The notes under the pieces: model-generated
The model's database searches: none
Told to the model about the DNA's origin: nothing
Seen by the model: only the letters and a program-made list of their open reading frames with translations
Program-made: the position numbers and the translations under genes
Shown: in pieces, positions 1 through 8,596 of the stretch
Layout of the letters: every line of letters begins with the position of its first letter
How positions within the stretch are numbered: position 1 is the stretch's first letter
Assembly: GCF_000511355.1 (NCBI RefSeq)
Contig: NC_023135.1
Span: 565,462 to 629,461, forward strand
Origin: Leisingera methylohalidivorans DSM 14336
Lineage (GTDB): Bacteria; Pseudomonadota; Alphaproteobacteria; Rhodobacterales; Rhodobacteraceae
Length of the DNA stretch: 64,000 bases
Reading direction: 5' to 3'

Positions 1-374
1 GCGCGGCAGCGGCATTACCGGTGCGGTTCGGCGGTCCGGTGGAGACCCAGCGCGGGTTTGTGCTGCACACGCCGGATTACGAATCGGACGTCAGCTCGCT
101 GAAGGTTCCGGGCGGGTTTTCGATGACCGCGACGCTGGACATCCTGGAAGACATCGCCCTGGGGCAGGGACCGGAGCAGCTGCTGGTGCTGCTGGGCTAT
201 GCGGGCTGGGGGCCGGGTCAGCTGGAAGCGGAAATTGCGATGAACGGCTGGCTGACGGCCGACGCCAGCCCGGAGCTTGTTTTCAGCCTCGCGGACGACA
301 GCAAATGGGAAGCATCGCTGAAAACGCTTGGGGTCGATCCGCTGACATTGTCAGCCAGCGCAGGCCACGCCTGA
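1..374 (+). CDS. yqgE: YqgE/AlgH family protein (5' end outside window)
   Basis: C-terminal part of a YqgE/AlgH family (UPF0301) protein. The reading frame is open from the first base and stops with TGA at 372-374, so the start lies upstream of the window. The visible part contains the family-typical [14 protein letters not shown] stretch, followed by a [13 protein letters not shown] motif that marks the conserved core. The family is of unknown biochemical function and is widespread in proteobacteria. About 124 residues are visible, against a usual length near 190. A GC-rich hairpin follows the stop, and the next gene is convergent. Confidence 0.9.
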   Translation, partial: AAAALPVRFGGPVETQRGFVLHTPDYESDVSSLKVPGGFSMTATLDILEDIALGQGPEQLLVLLGYAGWGPGQLEAEIAMNGWLTADASPELVFSLADDSKWEASLKTLGVDPLTLSASAGHA

Positions 375-393
375 GCGGCTGATAAGAGACGCC

Positions 394-413
394 GCGCCGC
401 GCTTGCGCGGCGC
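394..413. terminator. GC-rich hairpin between convergent yqgE and sua5
   Basis: Perfect inverted repeat GCGCCGCGC / GCGCGGCGC with a two-base centre, 20 bases after the yqgE stop. There is no T-tract on either strand, so this is a structural call only. It sits in the convergent gap between yqgE (plus) and sua5 (minus). Confidence 0.4.
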
Positions 414-519
414 TATGCCCAACAGTTTGGCTTACGTATTTTGGCACCCGTTCTTGATGGTTTTCAATCGGGCGGGGGTGTCCTGGCCGGGCGGCCGGGC
501 GGCCGGGTGCCGGGGCGGC

Positions 520-1470
520 TCAACCCCTGGGCGCGGCGGCGCGGACAAGCCGGTCGTTGATGGCTTCGCCCAATCCGTGATCCGGAACCGGCGCCACCGC
601 GATGGGTTTGCCAAGGGCGTCCAGACGGTGCAGGTGGCCAAAAAGATTGGCGGCGGCCTCGGCCAGGTCTGCGCTGGCGGAGAGGTTCAGATCGCCTCCT
701 CCCGGGCCGAACCCAAGATACAGCTCTCCATCCTCAGCCTTGGCGGCGTTCAGCCGGACCGGCGCGCCCGGGGCGTAGTGGGACAGCAGCTGGCCCGGGG
801 CGGTCAGCGGGTCCTGGACGTCGCGCATTACCAGCTTTTTGCCCAGCACGGCCTCGATATCTTCTGCCGCCAGCCCGCCCGGGCGCAGCAGCATCGGCGC
901 CGGGCCTGCGAGCCCGACAATGGTTGATTCCAGCCCGACCCCGCAGGCGCCGTCATCCAGAATCGCGGCGATGCGGCCGTCCAGCCCGGCCTGCACATGG
1001 GCCGCGGTGGTGGGGCTGATCCTGCCCGAAGGATTGGCCGACGGCGCGGCCACCGGACCGTCCAGCGCCTGCAGCAGGGCCTGGCCTGCGGGATGCGCTG
1101 GCACGCGCAAGCCCAAAGTCCCGAGGCCGGCAGTGACCAGCGGCGATATTCCGTGGCCCGCGCGCAGCGGCAGCACCAGGGTCAGCGGACCGGGCCAGAA
1201 GGCCTGGGCCAGCTGCTCAGCCGTTTCGTTCCAGTCCACATAGCGGCGGCCGGCCTCTGCGGAATGCACATGCGCGATCAACGGGTTGAAGGAGGGCCGC
1301 CCCTTGGCCTCATAGATCGCTGCCACAGCCGCGCCCTGCCGGGCATCGGCGCCAAGGCCATAGACCGTCTCGGTCGGGAACGAGACCAGCTTGCCGTCCC
1401 GCAGCAATTGGGCGGCGCGGGCAATGCCGGTTGCCGTGGCGGCAAGAATTTCGGTGCGGTGCAGGGGCAT
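520..1470 (-). CDS. sua5: L-threonylcarbamoyladenylate synthase (Sua5/YrdC/YwlC)
   Basis: Forms threonylcarbamoyl-AMP from threonine, bicarbonate and ATP, the first step of t6A37 modification of ANN-decoding tRNAs. The 316-residue product has the YrdC domain first, with SFPTETVYGLGADA near the N terminus and the NPSGRISPTTAAHV stretch, then a C-terminal extension ending in a domain of the Sua5 type. It is therefore the long Sua5 form rather than the short TsaC form. I chose the ATG at 1468-1470 because the longer frame adds 48 residues unlike the family. The gene diverges from the acyl-CoA dehydrogenase at 1613. Confidence 0.92.
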   Translation of the reverse strand: MPLHRTEILAATATGIARAAQLLRDGKLVSFPTETVYGLGADARQGAAVAAIYEAKGRPSFNPLIAHVHSAEAGRRYVDWNETAEQLAQAFWPGPLTLVLPLRAGHGISPLVTAGLGTLGLRVPAHPAGQALLQALDGPVAAPSANPSGRISPTTAAHVQAGLDGRIAAILDDGACGVGLESTIVGLAGPAPMLLRPGGLAAEDIEAVLGKKLVMRDVQDPLTAPGQLLSHYAPGAPVRLNAAKAEDGELYLGFGPGGGDLNLSASADLAEAAANLFGHLHRLDALGKPIAVAPVPDHGLGEAINDRLVRAAAPRG

Positions 1471-1612
1471 TCCAGGTGACGCGGCGTTTTGGTTGATTGA
1501 GATGAGCGTCCGATTAGGTAATCGGTCAAGCCATCGACCATAATAGGCCCGTGCCGGGAAGCCAAGGCTGCCCGTGCCAGGTTGCCCCCTAAATGACCTC
1601 CAGAGGACGCCC

Positions 1613-3316
1613 ATGACCTTCCGTGCCCCCGTTTCCGAGTATGAGTTTCTGCTGAACCACGTCGTCGGCTATGGCGCCATCCCGGCCACAGACCGCTTTG
1701 CAGAGGCAACGCCGGATGTGGTGAGCGCCATCCTTAACGAGGCTGGCAAGATGTGCGACGAGGTGATGGCCCCCTTGCAACGCAACGGGGACCTGACCCC
1801 GGCCTTTCTGGAGAACGGCGTGCTGCGGACCTCGCCCGGTTTCGGCGATGGGTTCAAGGCCATCGCCGATGGCGGCTGGATCGGCATGAGCGCGCCAGAG
1901 GAACACGGCGGCATGGGGCTGCCGCTGACGGTAGCCACCGCGGTGAACGAAATGATGGCGGGCGCCTGTTTGTCGCTGCAGCTGGCACCGCTGATGACCC
2001 AGGGCCAGATCGAGGCGCTGGAGCATCACGCCCCGGATGCGATCAAGGAACTGTATCTGCCCAAACTGATCTCCGGCGAATGGTCCGGCACCATGAACCT
2101 GACCGAACCGCAGGCCGGTTCGGACGTGGGTGCGCTCAGCTCCAAGGCCGAGCCGAACGGCGATGGCACCTATGCGGTCAGCGGCCAGAAGATCTTCATC
2201 TCCTGGGGCGATAATGATTTCTGCGGCAACATCTGCCATCTGGTGCTGGCGCGGCTGCCGGACGGCGTGCCGGGGACCAAGGGGATTTCCCTGTTTCTGG
2301 TGCCGAAATTCCTGCCGGACGCAGATGGCAATCCGGGCGCGGCAAACGATCTGAAGGTCGTCAGCCTCGAGCACAAGATGGGCCTGCACGGCTCCCCCAC
2401 CTGCGTGATGCAATATGACGGTGCCACCGGCTGGCTGATCGGCGAGGAGCATGGCGGCATGGCAGCCATGTTCACCATGATGAACAACGCGCGCCTCGGC
2501 GTCGGCGGCCAGGGCGTGGGGGCAGGCGAAGGCGCCTATCAGCATGCGCTGGCATATGCGCTAGAGCGCAAACAGGGCAAGACTGCCAGCGGCACGATTG
2601 CGGACCACGCCGATGTGCGCCGGATGCTGATGGAGATGAAGGCGGACCTGTTTGCCTCCCGCGCAATCCTGCTGGCCTGTGCGCAGGCCATCGACATGCA
2701 GACCGCCACCGGTGCAAAGGACTGGGCCGCCCGCGCAGCATTCCTGACGCCGATAGCCAAGGCATTCGGAACCGACACCGGGATCCGGGTGGCAGAGACC
2801 GGGGTGCAGGTGCATGGCGGCATGGGCTTCATCGAGGAAAGCGGTGCTGCGCAATATTACCGCGACGTGCGGGTGACCGCGATCTACGAGGGCACCAATG
2901 GCATCCAGTCGATGGACCTGGTGGCGCGCAAGATGATGGACGGCGGCGAAATGGGTTTTGCCCTGATCGACGAGATCGAGGAGCAGGCCGAACGCGCCCG
3001 CACCACCCATCCGAATATGGCCGAATCCGTCTGGCAGGCCTGTGAAAGCCTGCGCGAAGCCACCGAATGGCTGGCCGCCCAGCAGGACATGCAGGATCGC
3101 TTTGCCGGTTCCGTGCCGTATCTGCGGGCCTTCGCCCGGGTGCTGGGCGGCCATTACCATCTGGCGGCAGCGATGGCGGATCAGGGTGGTCCGCGCGAAA
3201 AACTGGCGCGGTTCTACATCACCCGGATGCTGCCCGAACATGGCAGCCTGCTGGCCCATGCCCAGGCCGGCGCTGCGGGGGCCTTTGCCCTCACCCTTGA
3301 TGAACTGGCAGGCTGA
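1613..3316 (+). CDS. Long-type acyl-CoA dehydrogenase (DmdC-like)
   Basis: FAD-dependent alpha,beta-dehydrogenation of an acyl-CoA thioester. At 567 residues it is much longer than classical 380-residue enzymes and fits the large subfamily with an extra C-terminal domain. That subfamily includes 3-methylmercaptopropionyl-CoA dehydrogenase DmdC of DMSP demethylation. Visible signatures are the TEPQAGSDVGALSSKAE flavin/substrate segment, QVHGGMGFIEESGAAQYYRD and IYEGTNGIQ, which carries the expected catalytic glutamate. The start is ATG 1613, preceded by AGAGGA. The MBL-fold gene follows after 3 bases, so the two are probably co-transcribed. The substrate cannot be fixed from sequence; generic long acyl-CoA dehydrogenase is equally possible. 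Confidence 0.88.
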   Translation: MTFRAPVSEYEFLLNHVVGYGAIPATDRFAEATPDVVSAILNEAGKMCDEVMAPLQRNGDLTPAFLENGVLRTSPGFGDGFKAIADGGWIGMSAPEEHGGMGLPLTVATAVNEMMAGACLSLQLAPLMTQGQIEALEHHAPDAIKELYLPKLISGEWSGTMNLTEPQAGSDVGALSSKAEPNGDGTYAVSGQKIFISWGDNDFCGNICHLVLARLPDGVPGTKGISLFLVPKFLPDADGNPGAANDLKVVSLEHKMGLHGSPTCVMQYDGATGWLIGEEHGGMAAMFTMMNNARLGVGGQGVGAGEGAYQHALAYALERKQGKTASGTIADHADVRRMLMEMKADLFASRAILLACAQAIDMQTATGAKDWAARAAFLTPIAKAFGTDTGIRVAETGVQVHGGMGFIEESGAAQYYRDVRVTAIYEGTNGIQSMDLVARKMMDGGEMGFALIDEIEEQAERARTTHPNMAESVWQACESLREATEWLAAQQDMQDRFAGSVPYLRAFARVLGGHYHLAAAMADQGGPREKLARFYITRMLPEHGSLLAHAQAGAAGAFALTLDELAG

Positions 3317-3319
3317 TCT

Positions 3320-4366
3320 GTGACTGACATTCCCGACGTTTCCCCCCGCACCCCGTGGGAACAGCCGCCCGCACAGGGCGAAGCCATCGAAGTGGCCGAC
3401 GGCGTGCTTTGGATGCGCCAGCCGCTGCCGATGAAGCTCGATCACGTCAATATCTACGCGCTGGATGACGGCGATGGCTGGACGGTGATCGATACCGGCT
3501 TCAACACCCGCAAAAGCCGGGCGATCTGGGACAGCCTGATGGCGGGCCCGCTGAAGGGCAAGCCGGTCACCCGCGTTGTCGGCACCCATCACCACCCGGA
3601 CCACATCGGCCTGGCCGGCTGGTTCCAGTCGCAGCATGGCGCCGAACTGGTCACCACCCGCACCGCCTGGCTGTTCGCCCGCATGCTGACGCTGGATGTG
3701 CAGGAGACCTGGCCGGAGGAGACGCTGGCCTATTACCGCAGTGCGGGCATGGACACGGCCTTCTATGACAAACGGGCCAGCGACCGGCCCTTCAACTTTG
3801 CCGATACGGTTTATCCGATGCCGCTGGGGTTCACCCGCATCAGGCAGGGGGATGCAATCCGCATGGGGGGGCGCGACTGGGATGTGCACGTCGGCAACGG
3901 CCATGCACCGGAACACGCGACCTTCTGGAGCCGCGACGACAATCTGGTGATCACCGGCGATCAGATCCTGTCGACCATCAGCCCCAACATCGGCGTCTAT
4001 GCGACCGAGCCGATGGCGGATCCCTTGGGCGAATGGCTGGAGGCCTGCGAGCGCCTGTCGAAACTGGCGCGGCCCGATCATCTGGCCTTGGGCGGGCACA
4101 AGCTGCCCTTCACCCGGCTGCCCTTGCGGATGCAGCAGCTGATCGGCAATCATCACGGTGCGCTGGAGCGGCTGATGGATCATCTTTCTGTGCCGCAGAC
4201 AGCCGCCGATTGCTTTGCGCCGCTGTTCAAGCGCACAATCGGCGAAGGCGAGTACGGGCTTGCGCTGGTCGAGGCGGTGGCCCATGTAAATCATCTGTAC
4301 CACACCGGCCAGGTGGACCGCTGGAAACGCGAAGACGGCGCTTGGCTCTATCAGCGCAAGGGGTGA
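3320..4366 (+). CDS. Metallo-beta-lactamase-fold hydrolase
   Basis: A 348-residue MBL-fold protein. The zinc motif HxHxDH is present as THHHPDH (H90, H92, D94, H95). Downstream are GNGHAPEHATF, a TGDQIL aspartate and a late GGHKLPF histidine, which together supply the usual metal ligands. A C-terminal 80-residue extension resembles the LACTB2/winged-helix tail of this subfamily. It starts with GTG 3 bases after the acyl-CoA dehydrogenase stop. This pairing suggests a thioesterase-like or other hydrolytic step in acyl-CoA catabolism, but the substrate is inference. Confidence 0.85.
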   Translation: MTDIPDVSPRTPWEQPPAQGEAIEVADGVLWMRQPLPMKLDHVNIYALDDGDGWTVIDTGFNTRKSRAIWDSLMAGPLKGKPVTRVVGTHHHPDHIGLAGWFQSQHGAELVTTRTAWLFARMLTLDVQETWPEETLAYYRSAGMDTAFYDKRASDRPFNFADTVYPMPLGFTRIRQGDAIRMGGRDWDVHVGNGHAPEHATFWSRDDNLVITGDQILSTISPNIGVYATEPMADPLGEWLEACERLSKLARPDHLALGGHKLPFTRLPLRMQQLIGNHHGALERLMDHLSVPQTAADCFAPLFKRTIGEGEYGLALVEAVAHVNHLYHTGQVDRWKREDGAWLYQRKG

Positions 4367-4392
4367 CGCACCCCGTATTTGGGGGAGGCACC

Positions 4393-4845
4393 ATGAGCGA
4401 CGAGATTTCTACCAGCGCCGAGGCGGCAGAGGCGGCGGTGCTGCCCTGCGTGCACGAGGTTCATGCCGATCCCGAGGCCTGCACAGGCCTGCGCAAGATT
4501 CCGGAAAAACTGCAAAAGCAGGACGCGGCCAAAAGCCCGGCGCGCTGGGCCTACGAGCGGCTGATCCTTTATATCCAGAATTTCGAACAGCAGCTGGACG
4601 CCGAGCACGAGGTTGCGATGGGCTTTGCCGGCGGCAATGCGGGGGTGCTCCGGATCGAAGGCATGGGCTATTACGATCCCGATATCATCACCTTTTATGG
4701 CAGCGAAGGCCCCGGCGGGCGCACCCAGCTGGTGCAGCATGTCAGCCAGCTGAACGTGATGCTGCGGGCGGTGCCCAAAGCACAGGAAAAAGCCCCCGCC
4801 AACCGGATCGGCTTCCGGCTCGCTTCGGATTTGGAGCAGGCTTAA
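4393..4845 (+). CDS. DUF6173-like conserved hypothetical protein
   Basis: A 150-residue soluble protein with no signal peptide or membrane segment. It has an acidic N-terminal leader, a helical SPARWAYERLILYIQNFEQQ stretch and a beta-rich centre (ITFYGSEGPGGRTQLVQHVS). I believe it belongs to a small alphaproteobacterial family (DUF6173) of unknown function, recognised by general appearance only. ATG 4393 is preceded by GGGGGAGG. It lies 26 bases after the MBL-fold gene and may be the last gene of that operon. Confidence 0.7.
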   Translation: MSDEISTSAEAAEAAVLPCVHEVHADPEACTGLRKIPEKLQKQDAAKSPARWAYERLILYIQNFEQQLDAEHEVAMGFAGGNAGVLRIEGMGYYDPDIITFYGSEGPGGRTQLVQHVSQLNVMLRAVPKAQEKAPANRIGFRLASDLEQA

Positions 4846-5031
4846 GCCCAGGGGCAGGGCCCGGCCGATTCGCCTGCGCGGCGGTGCCGGGTCCGCCGGA
4901 TGCCATGACTGCGGGCATGACTGCGGAATTCACCGCGTATTTCCCGCTGATGCGCCCGAATGACGTGGTGACAGAGCGCGGCAAATCCAGTAATCACCAG
5001 AAAAATGCACGTGAATTGAGGGATAACTCAC

Positions 5032-5166
5032 ATGGCTGAACATCAGCACGGCACCATGGACACCGCGGTTCAGGAAAAAGTCTACGCAGGCTTTCTGACT
5101 TTCATCACCCGCTCCTGCATTGCTCTGGTCATTTTTGCCGTCTTCCTGGCGATCTTCGCCACCTGA
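5032..5166 (+). CDS. aa3-type cytochrome c oxidase subunit IV (small)
   Basis: A 44-residue protein. A hydrophilic N terminus (MAEHQHGTMD) is followed by one transmembrane helix, TFITRSCIALVIFAVFLAIF, ending at the C terminus. This is the arrangement of the bacterial aa3-type cytochrome c oxidase subunit IV family (COX4_pro_2), a single-helix accessory subunit in the inner membrane. The gene stands apart from other oxidase genes, which is usual in Rhodobacterales. A weak GAGGGATAA precedes the ATG. Confidence 0.85.
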   Translation: MAEHQHGTMDTAVQEKVYAGFLTFITRSCIALVIFAVFLAIFAT

Positions 5167-5189
5167 CCGCCTGATCCGCGGAGCGCGCC

Positions 5190-5810
5190 GTGCGCAATCT
5201 TCTGTGCCTCGGCGCGGTTCTGCTGGCGCTGGCGGGGTGCGCGGCACCGCAGCAGCCCAATGCGGATGCCGAAACCCTGGCCCGGGTGTCTTACCGCCAC
5301 CCCGGGCCGCCCGCGCTGACCCTTTATACCATGATCAACAACCGCACCGGCCGGGGCGGCCATGCGTCATTGATGATCAATGCGTCAGAGCGGGTGATCT
5401 TTGATCCGGCAGGCTCCTTCTATGCCTCGGTGGTGCCGGAACGCAACGACGTGCTTTATGGCATCACCCCCGCGGTGGAGCAGGCCTATCGCGGCGCCCA
5501 TGCCCGCAGCACCTTCCATGTGGTGGTGCAGCGGATCGAGGTTACGCCGGAGCAGGCTCAGAAAGCCTATCGGCTGGCGGTCGCCAATGGCCCTGTGCCG
5601 GGCGCCTATTGCGCTCAGGCCACCATCGGCATCCTGCAGCAGATCCCCGGGTTCGAGAGCCTGAACCGCACCTTCTATCCGGAAAAGCTGTCAGCGCAAT
5701 TCGGCCGGCTTCCGGGGGTGGTGACGGAGCGCTACTACGAGAACGACAGCGCCGATCTGCAGGCGGGCCTTGCCAAAGGCGACGCCGCGCTGAGCGCTGC
5801 TGCGGATTAA
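5190..5810 (+). CDS. Predicted lipoprotein, possible permuted papain-like (NlpC/P60-type) fold
   Basis: A 206-residue protein with a signal peptide and lipobox LALAGC, predicting lipidation at Cys17 and export to the envelope. It starts with GTG preceded by GGAG. The mature part has a conserved-looking GGHASLMI (His58), then an FDPAGSF segment, and later GAYCAQAT (Cys141). The His-before-Cys order and the spacing are those of circularly permuted NlpC/P60 proteins such as YaeF/YiiX. That fold assignment is inference; the secure call is a lipoprotein of unknown function. It lies 23 bases after the oxidase subunit IV gene. Confidence 0.75.
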   Translation: MRNLLCLGAVLLALAGCAAPQQPNADAETLARVSYRHPGPPALTLYTMINNRTGRGGHASLMINASERVIFDPAGSFYASVVPERNDVLYGITPAVEQAYRGAHARSTFHVVVQRIEVTPEQAQKAYRLAVANGPVPGAYCAQATIGILQQIPGFESLNRTFYPEKLSAQFGRLPGVVTERYYENDSADLQAGLAKGDAALSAAAD

Positions 5811-5895
5811 CCCTGCTGTCCGGGACACGCCGAAGGCGCCGCCCATGCTGTTCATGGCCTTGGATTGCCGAGGCAGCCTTGCGGGGCGAGCAGCT

Positions 5896-6225
5896 TTAAG
5901 CCGCGAGATACAGCAGCAGCAATGATACCCCGCCGGCGCCAAGCCCGTACAGCACGTTCCTGGTCAGGTAACCCACCGCCAAGGTCGCGGCAGCGGCCGC
6001 AAAATGCATCAGGCTGGGGGCGCCATCGGTGGGCGCCGGCCAGACCACCAGCGGTGCCACCAGCGCCGGGATGATCGCAACGGCGGTATAGCGCAGGTGC
6101 CGCATCAGCCAGGGCGCAATCGGCTTGCCGCCCATGAAGCCGATGAAGGCGAACCGCAGGGCATAGCTGCCCACGGCCAGGCCAAGGATCACAGTCCAGA
6201 GAAGCGGGGCGGGAATACTGCTCAT
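5896..6225 (-). CDS. azlD: AzlD family branched-chain amino acid export subunit
   Basis: A 109-residue membrane protein with four hydrophobic segments and the AzlD-typical start region (VGSYALRFAFIGFMGG). With AzlC it forms an exporter for branched-chain amino acids and analogues. The start at 6225 overlaps the azlC stop in an ATGA arrangement, indicating translational coupling. A longer frame adds 13 residues, but those lie inside azlC. Confidence 0.88.
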   Translation of the reverse strand: MSSIPAPLLWTVILGLAVGSYALRFAFIGFMGGKPIAPWLMRHLRYTAVAIIPALVAPLVVWPAPTDGAPSLMHFAAAAATLAVGYLTRNVLYGLGAGGVSLLLLYLAA

Positions 6226-6950
6226 TGCGCGGCCTCCGACTTGGTTTTCTGCCGCTCCAGCCACAGCTCCGCCTGGGCACCGGCAATCATGCCGGCAATG
6301 CCGGCCACAATCAGCCCCAGGTTATAGGGCAGGGCTGCGGCGGGCAGGGCGGTGGCCACGGCGACGAAACAGGCGGCGATATGGGCCGGCGTGCGCAGCA
6401 TCGGGCCGATCATCGCCAGGAACGCCAGCGGCAGCACGAAATCAACACCCCAGCTGTCAGGGATCCGGGTGCCGACCAGCGCGCCAAATGCGGTGGCGAT
6501 CACCCAGGCCGGGGCCACAATGCCATTGGTGCCAAGAAAATAGGCCATCCGCTGCGGTGCGGTCAGTTCCGGCTCAGTCTCGAATTTGACGATTGACAGC
6601 GCATAGGACTGATCCACCATGAAATAGGCGGCCAGCGCCCGCTGCCACATCGGCGCATCGCCCAGGTAAGGCGTCAGCGACGCCGAATACATCGCCATCC
6701 GCAGGTTCACCGCCAGCGCCGAGATCAGGATGATGATCAGCGGCGCGTTCTCCTGCATCAGCTGCAGCGCGGTGAACTGGGCGGCGCCGGCAAAGACCGC
6801 CAATGAAAACGCAAAGGCTTCGGGCACGATCAGCCCGGCCTCGGCCGCCAGCACCCCGAACAGAAAGCCGAAGGGCGAGGCCATGAAGATAAAAGGGGCG
6901 CTGTCGCGAAACCCCTTCCAGAAGGCCGATTTGGTGGTGGTGATTGCCAT
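6222..6950 (-). CDS. azlC: AzlC family branched-chain amino acid exporter, large subunit
   Basis: A 242-residue inner-membrane protein with about seven to eight hydrophobic segments. Family-typical features are the PFGFLFGVLAAEAGL segment near the N terminus and FAGAAQFTALQLM in the second helix pair, followed by NLRMAMYSASL. It is the large subunit of the AzlCD efflux system. ATG 6950 is preceded by AGGA on the minus strand. It diverges from fdhD with a gap of about 60 bases that must hold both promoters. Confidence 0.92.
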   Translation of the reverse strand: MAITTTKSAFWKGFRDSAPFIFMASPFGFLFGVLAAEAGLIVPEAFAFSLAVFAGAAQFTALQLMQENAPLIIILISALAVNLRMAMYSASLTPYLGDAPMWQRALAAYFMVDQSYALSIVKFETEPELTAPQRMAYFLGTNGIVAPAWVIATAFGALVGTRIPDSWGVDFVLPLAFLAMIGPMLRTPAHIAACFVAVATALPAAALPYNLGLIVAGIAGMIAGAQAELWLERQKTKSEAAQ

Positions 6951-7008
6951 CTGCGCGTCCTAGATTGCGTGCAACCGGCCTACGGCGGTGGCAGAAGGAA
7001 TGCAATTG

Positions 7009-7890
7009 GTGAGTATGGATATCACGTCAGAATATCTGATCGCGCCCGGCGTTGCCGACCCGCGGCTGACCCGCGCCGTCACCGGGGTGGACCAGAACGG
7101 CGAGGCCAGCGAGATTGCCGTGGTCGAGGAGCGGCCGCTGACCATCTTCCTGAATTCCCAGGAAATCGTCACCGCGATGACCATCGGCGACTATCCGGAA
7201 TACCTGGCGCTTGGCTTCCTGCGCAATCAGCGCATGCTGCTGGACGGGGATGAAGTCACCCGCGTCGATTATGACGAGGATCTGGAAACCGTGGTGGTCC
7301 GCACTGCGGTGGAAACCAGCCACGAGGAAAAGCTGAAGAAGAAGACCCGCACCTCCGGCTGCGCGGTCGGCACCGTCTTCGGCGACATGATGGAGGGACT
7401 GGAGGACGTGCGCCTGCCCGAGGTGCAGGTGAAGACTTCCTGGCTTTACACGCTGGCCCACAAGATCAACCGCACACCCTCGCTGTATCTGGAAGCCGGC
7501 GCCATCCACGGCACCGTGCTCTGCCATCAGGACCGCCCGCTGGTCTATATGGAGGACGTCGGCCGCCACAACGCGGTGGACAAGATCGCCGGCTGGATGC
7601 TGTCAGAGCAGGCAGAACCCGCGGACAAGATCCTCTATACCACCGGGCGGCTGACCTCGGAGATGGTGATCAAGACCGCGATGATGGGCATCCCGGTGCT
7701 GGCGTCGCGCTCAGGGTTCACCGCCTGGGGCGTTGAAATCGCGCGCGAGGTTGGCCTCACCCTGATCGGCCGGATGCGCGGCCAGCGGTTCATCTGCCTC
7801 TCGGGCGAGGAGCGCCTGCTGCGCGACATGGACCCGAAAGACGCGCCGGTGGAAGACAAGAAACACCGGAGAAAGAGTGCGGACGGGTAA
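7009..7890 (+). CDS. fdhD: Formate dehydrogenase accessory sulfurtransferase FdhD
   Basis: FdhD passes sulfur from a cysteine desulfurase to the bis-MGD cofactor of formate dehydrogenase. The product has the conserved RPLTIFLNSQEIVTAMTIGD start region, the EDVGRHNAVDK motif and the TTGRLTSEMV and SRSGFT segments. The sulfur-carrying loop reads TRTSGCAVGT. Only the first cysteine of the usual CxxC (Cys118) is present, with Gly at the second position. I chose GTG 7009 (293 residues), 9 bases after AGAAGGA; ATG 7015 and an upstream GTG 6988 remain possible. It heads the fdhD-mobA-mobB-moeA cluster. Confidence 0.92.
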   Translation: MSMDITSEYLIAPGVADPRLTRAVTGVDQNGEASEIAVVEERPLTIFLNSQEIVTAMTIGDYPEYLALGFLRNQRMLLDGDEVTRVDYDEDLETVVVRTAVETSHEEKLKKKTRTSGCAVGTVFGDMMEGLEDVRLPEVQVKTSWLYTLAHKINRTPSLYLEAGAIHGTVLCHQDRPLVYMEDVGRHNAVDKIAGWMLSEQAEPADKILYTTGRLTSEMVIKTAMMGIPVLASRSGFTAWGVEIAREVGLTLIGRMRGQRFICLSGEERLLRDMDPKDAPVEDKKHRRKSADG

Positions 7891-7951
7891 GCGGTTTCCG
7901 CGCGGATTTCGGCCCGGGAAACGCGTGTTTTCCTGCTCTGGAGGAGAAGGC

Positions 7952-8596
7952 ATGACAGAAATCAAACCCCTCGGTATCATCCTCGCAGGCGGCCTCGCCA
8001 CCCGGATGGGCGGCGGCGACAAGGGGCGGCTGCAGGTCGGCGGCCAAAGCCTGCTGTCCCGCGTCGTGGGCCGGCTTTCGCCGCAAGTCGCGGGCCTCGC
8101 GCTTAACGCCAATGGCGATCCGGAGCGGTTCGATGACCTGGGGCTGCCGGTCATTGCCGACTCGATAGAGGGCTTCGCCGGCCCGCTGGCGGGTGTGCTC
8201 GCGGGCCTCGACTGGGCGGCAGAGCAGGGCGCGGAGACCATCGTCACCGCCGCCGCCGATACGCCGTTTTTCCCGCAGGACCTGGTGACCCGGCTGACCG
8301 CCGCGGCAGAAGGGATGGACCATCCGCTGGTTATGGCCACCACCCCGCGCACCGGCGACGAGGCGCTGAAGTCCGGCGGCGGCAAGCGGATCAACCGCCA
8401 CCCGGCCTTTGGTCTGTGGCCGGTTGCCTTACGCGAAGACCTGCGCGCCGCGCTGAATGATGGCCTGCGCAAGGTGGTCATCTGGACCGACCGGCACGGC
8501 GGCCGCGAGGCCCTGTTCGGGGCCGATCCCTTTGATCCCTTCTTCAACATCAACACGCCTGAGGATCTGGCCCGCGCCGAGGCGCTGCTGAAATGA
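7952..8596 (+). CDS. mobA: Molybdenum cofactor guanylyltransferase MobA
   Basis: Transfers GMP from GTP to molybdopterin to make MGD. The 214-residue product carries the nucleotidyltransferase signature ILAGGLATRMGGGDKGRL near the N terminus, the AADTPFFP metal-binding aspartate region, and the terminal FFNINTPEDLARAE typical of MobA. ATG 7952 is preceded by GGAGAAGG. The frame could extend 25 codons upstream, but that part is unlike the family. It overlaps mobB by 4 bases. Confidence 0.95.
   Translation: MTEIKPLGIILAGGLATRMGGGDKGRLQVGGQSLLSRVVGRLSPQVAGLALNANGDPERFDDLGLPVIADSIEGFAGPLAGVLAGLDWAAEQGAETIVTAAADTPFFPQDLVTRLTAAAEGMDHPLVMATTPRTGDEALKSGGGKRINRHPAFGLWPVALREDLRAALNDGLRKVVIWTDRHGGREALFGADPFDPFFNINTPEDLARAEALLK

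Noticed and set aside
2561..4303. 580-residue minus-strand open frame across the acyl-CoA dehydrogenase and MBL genes
   Set aside because: It spans two well-supported genes on the other strand and shows no domain motif, so it is a shadow frame.
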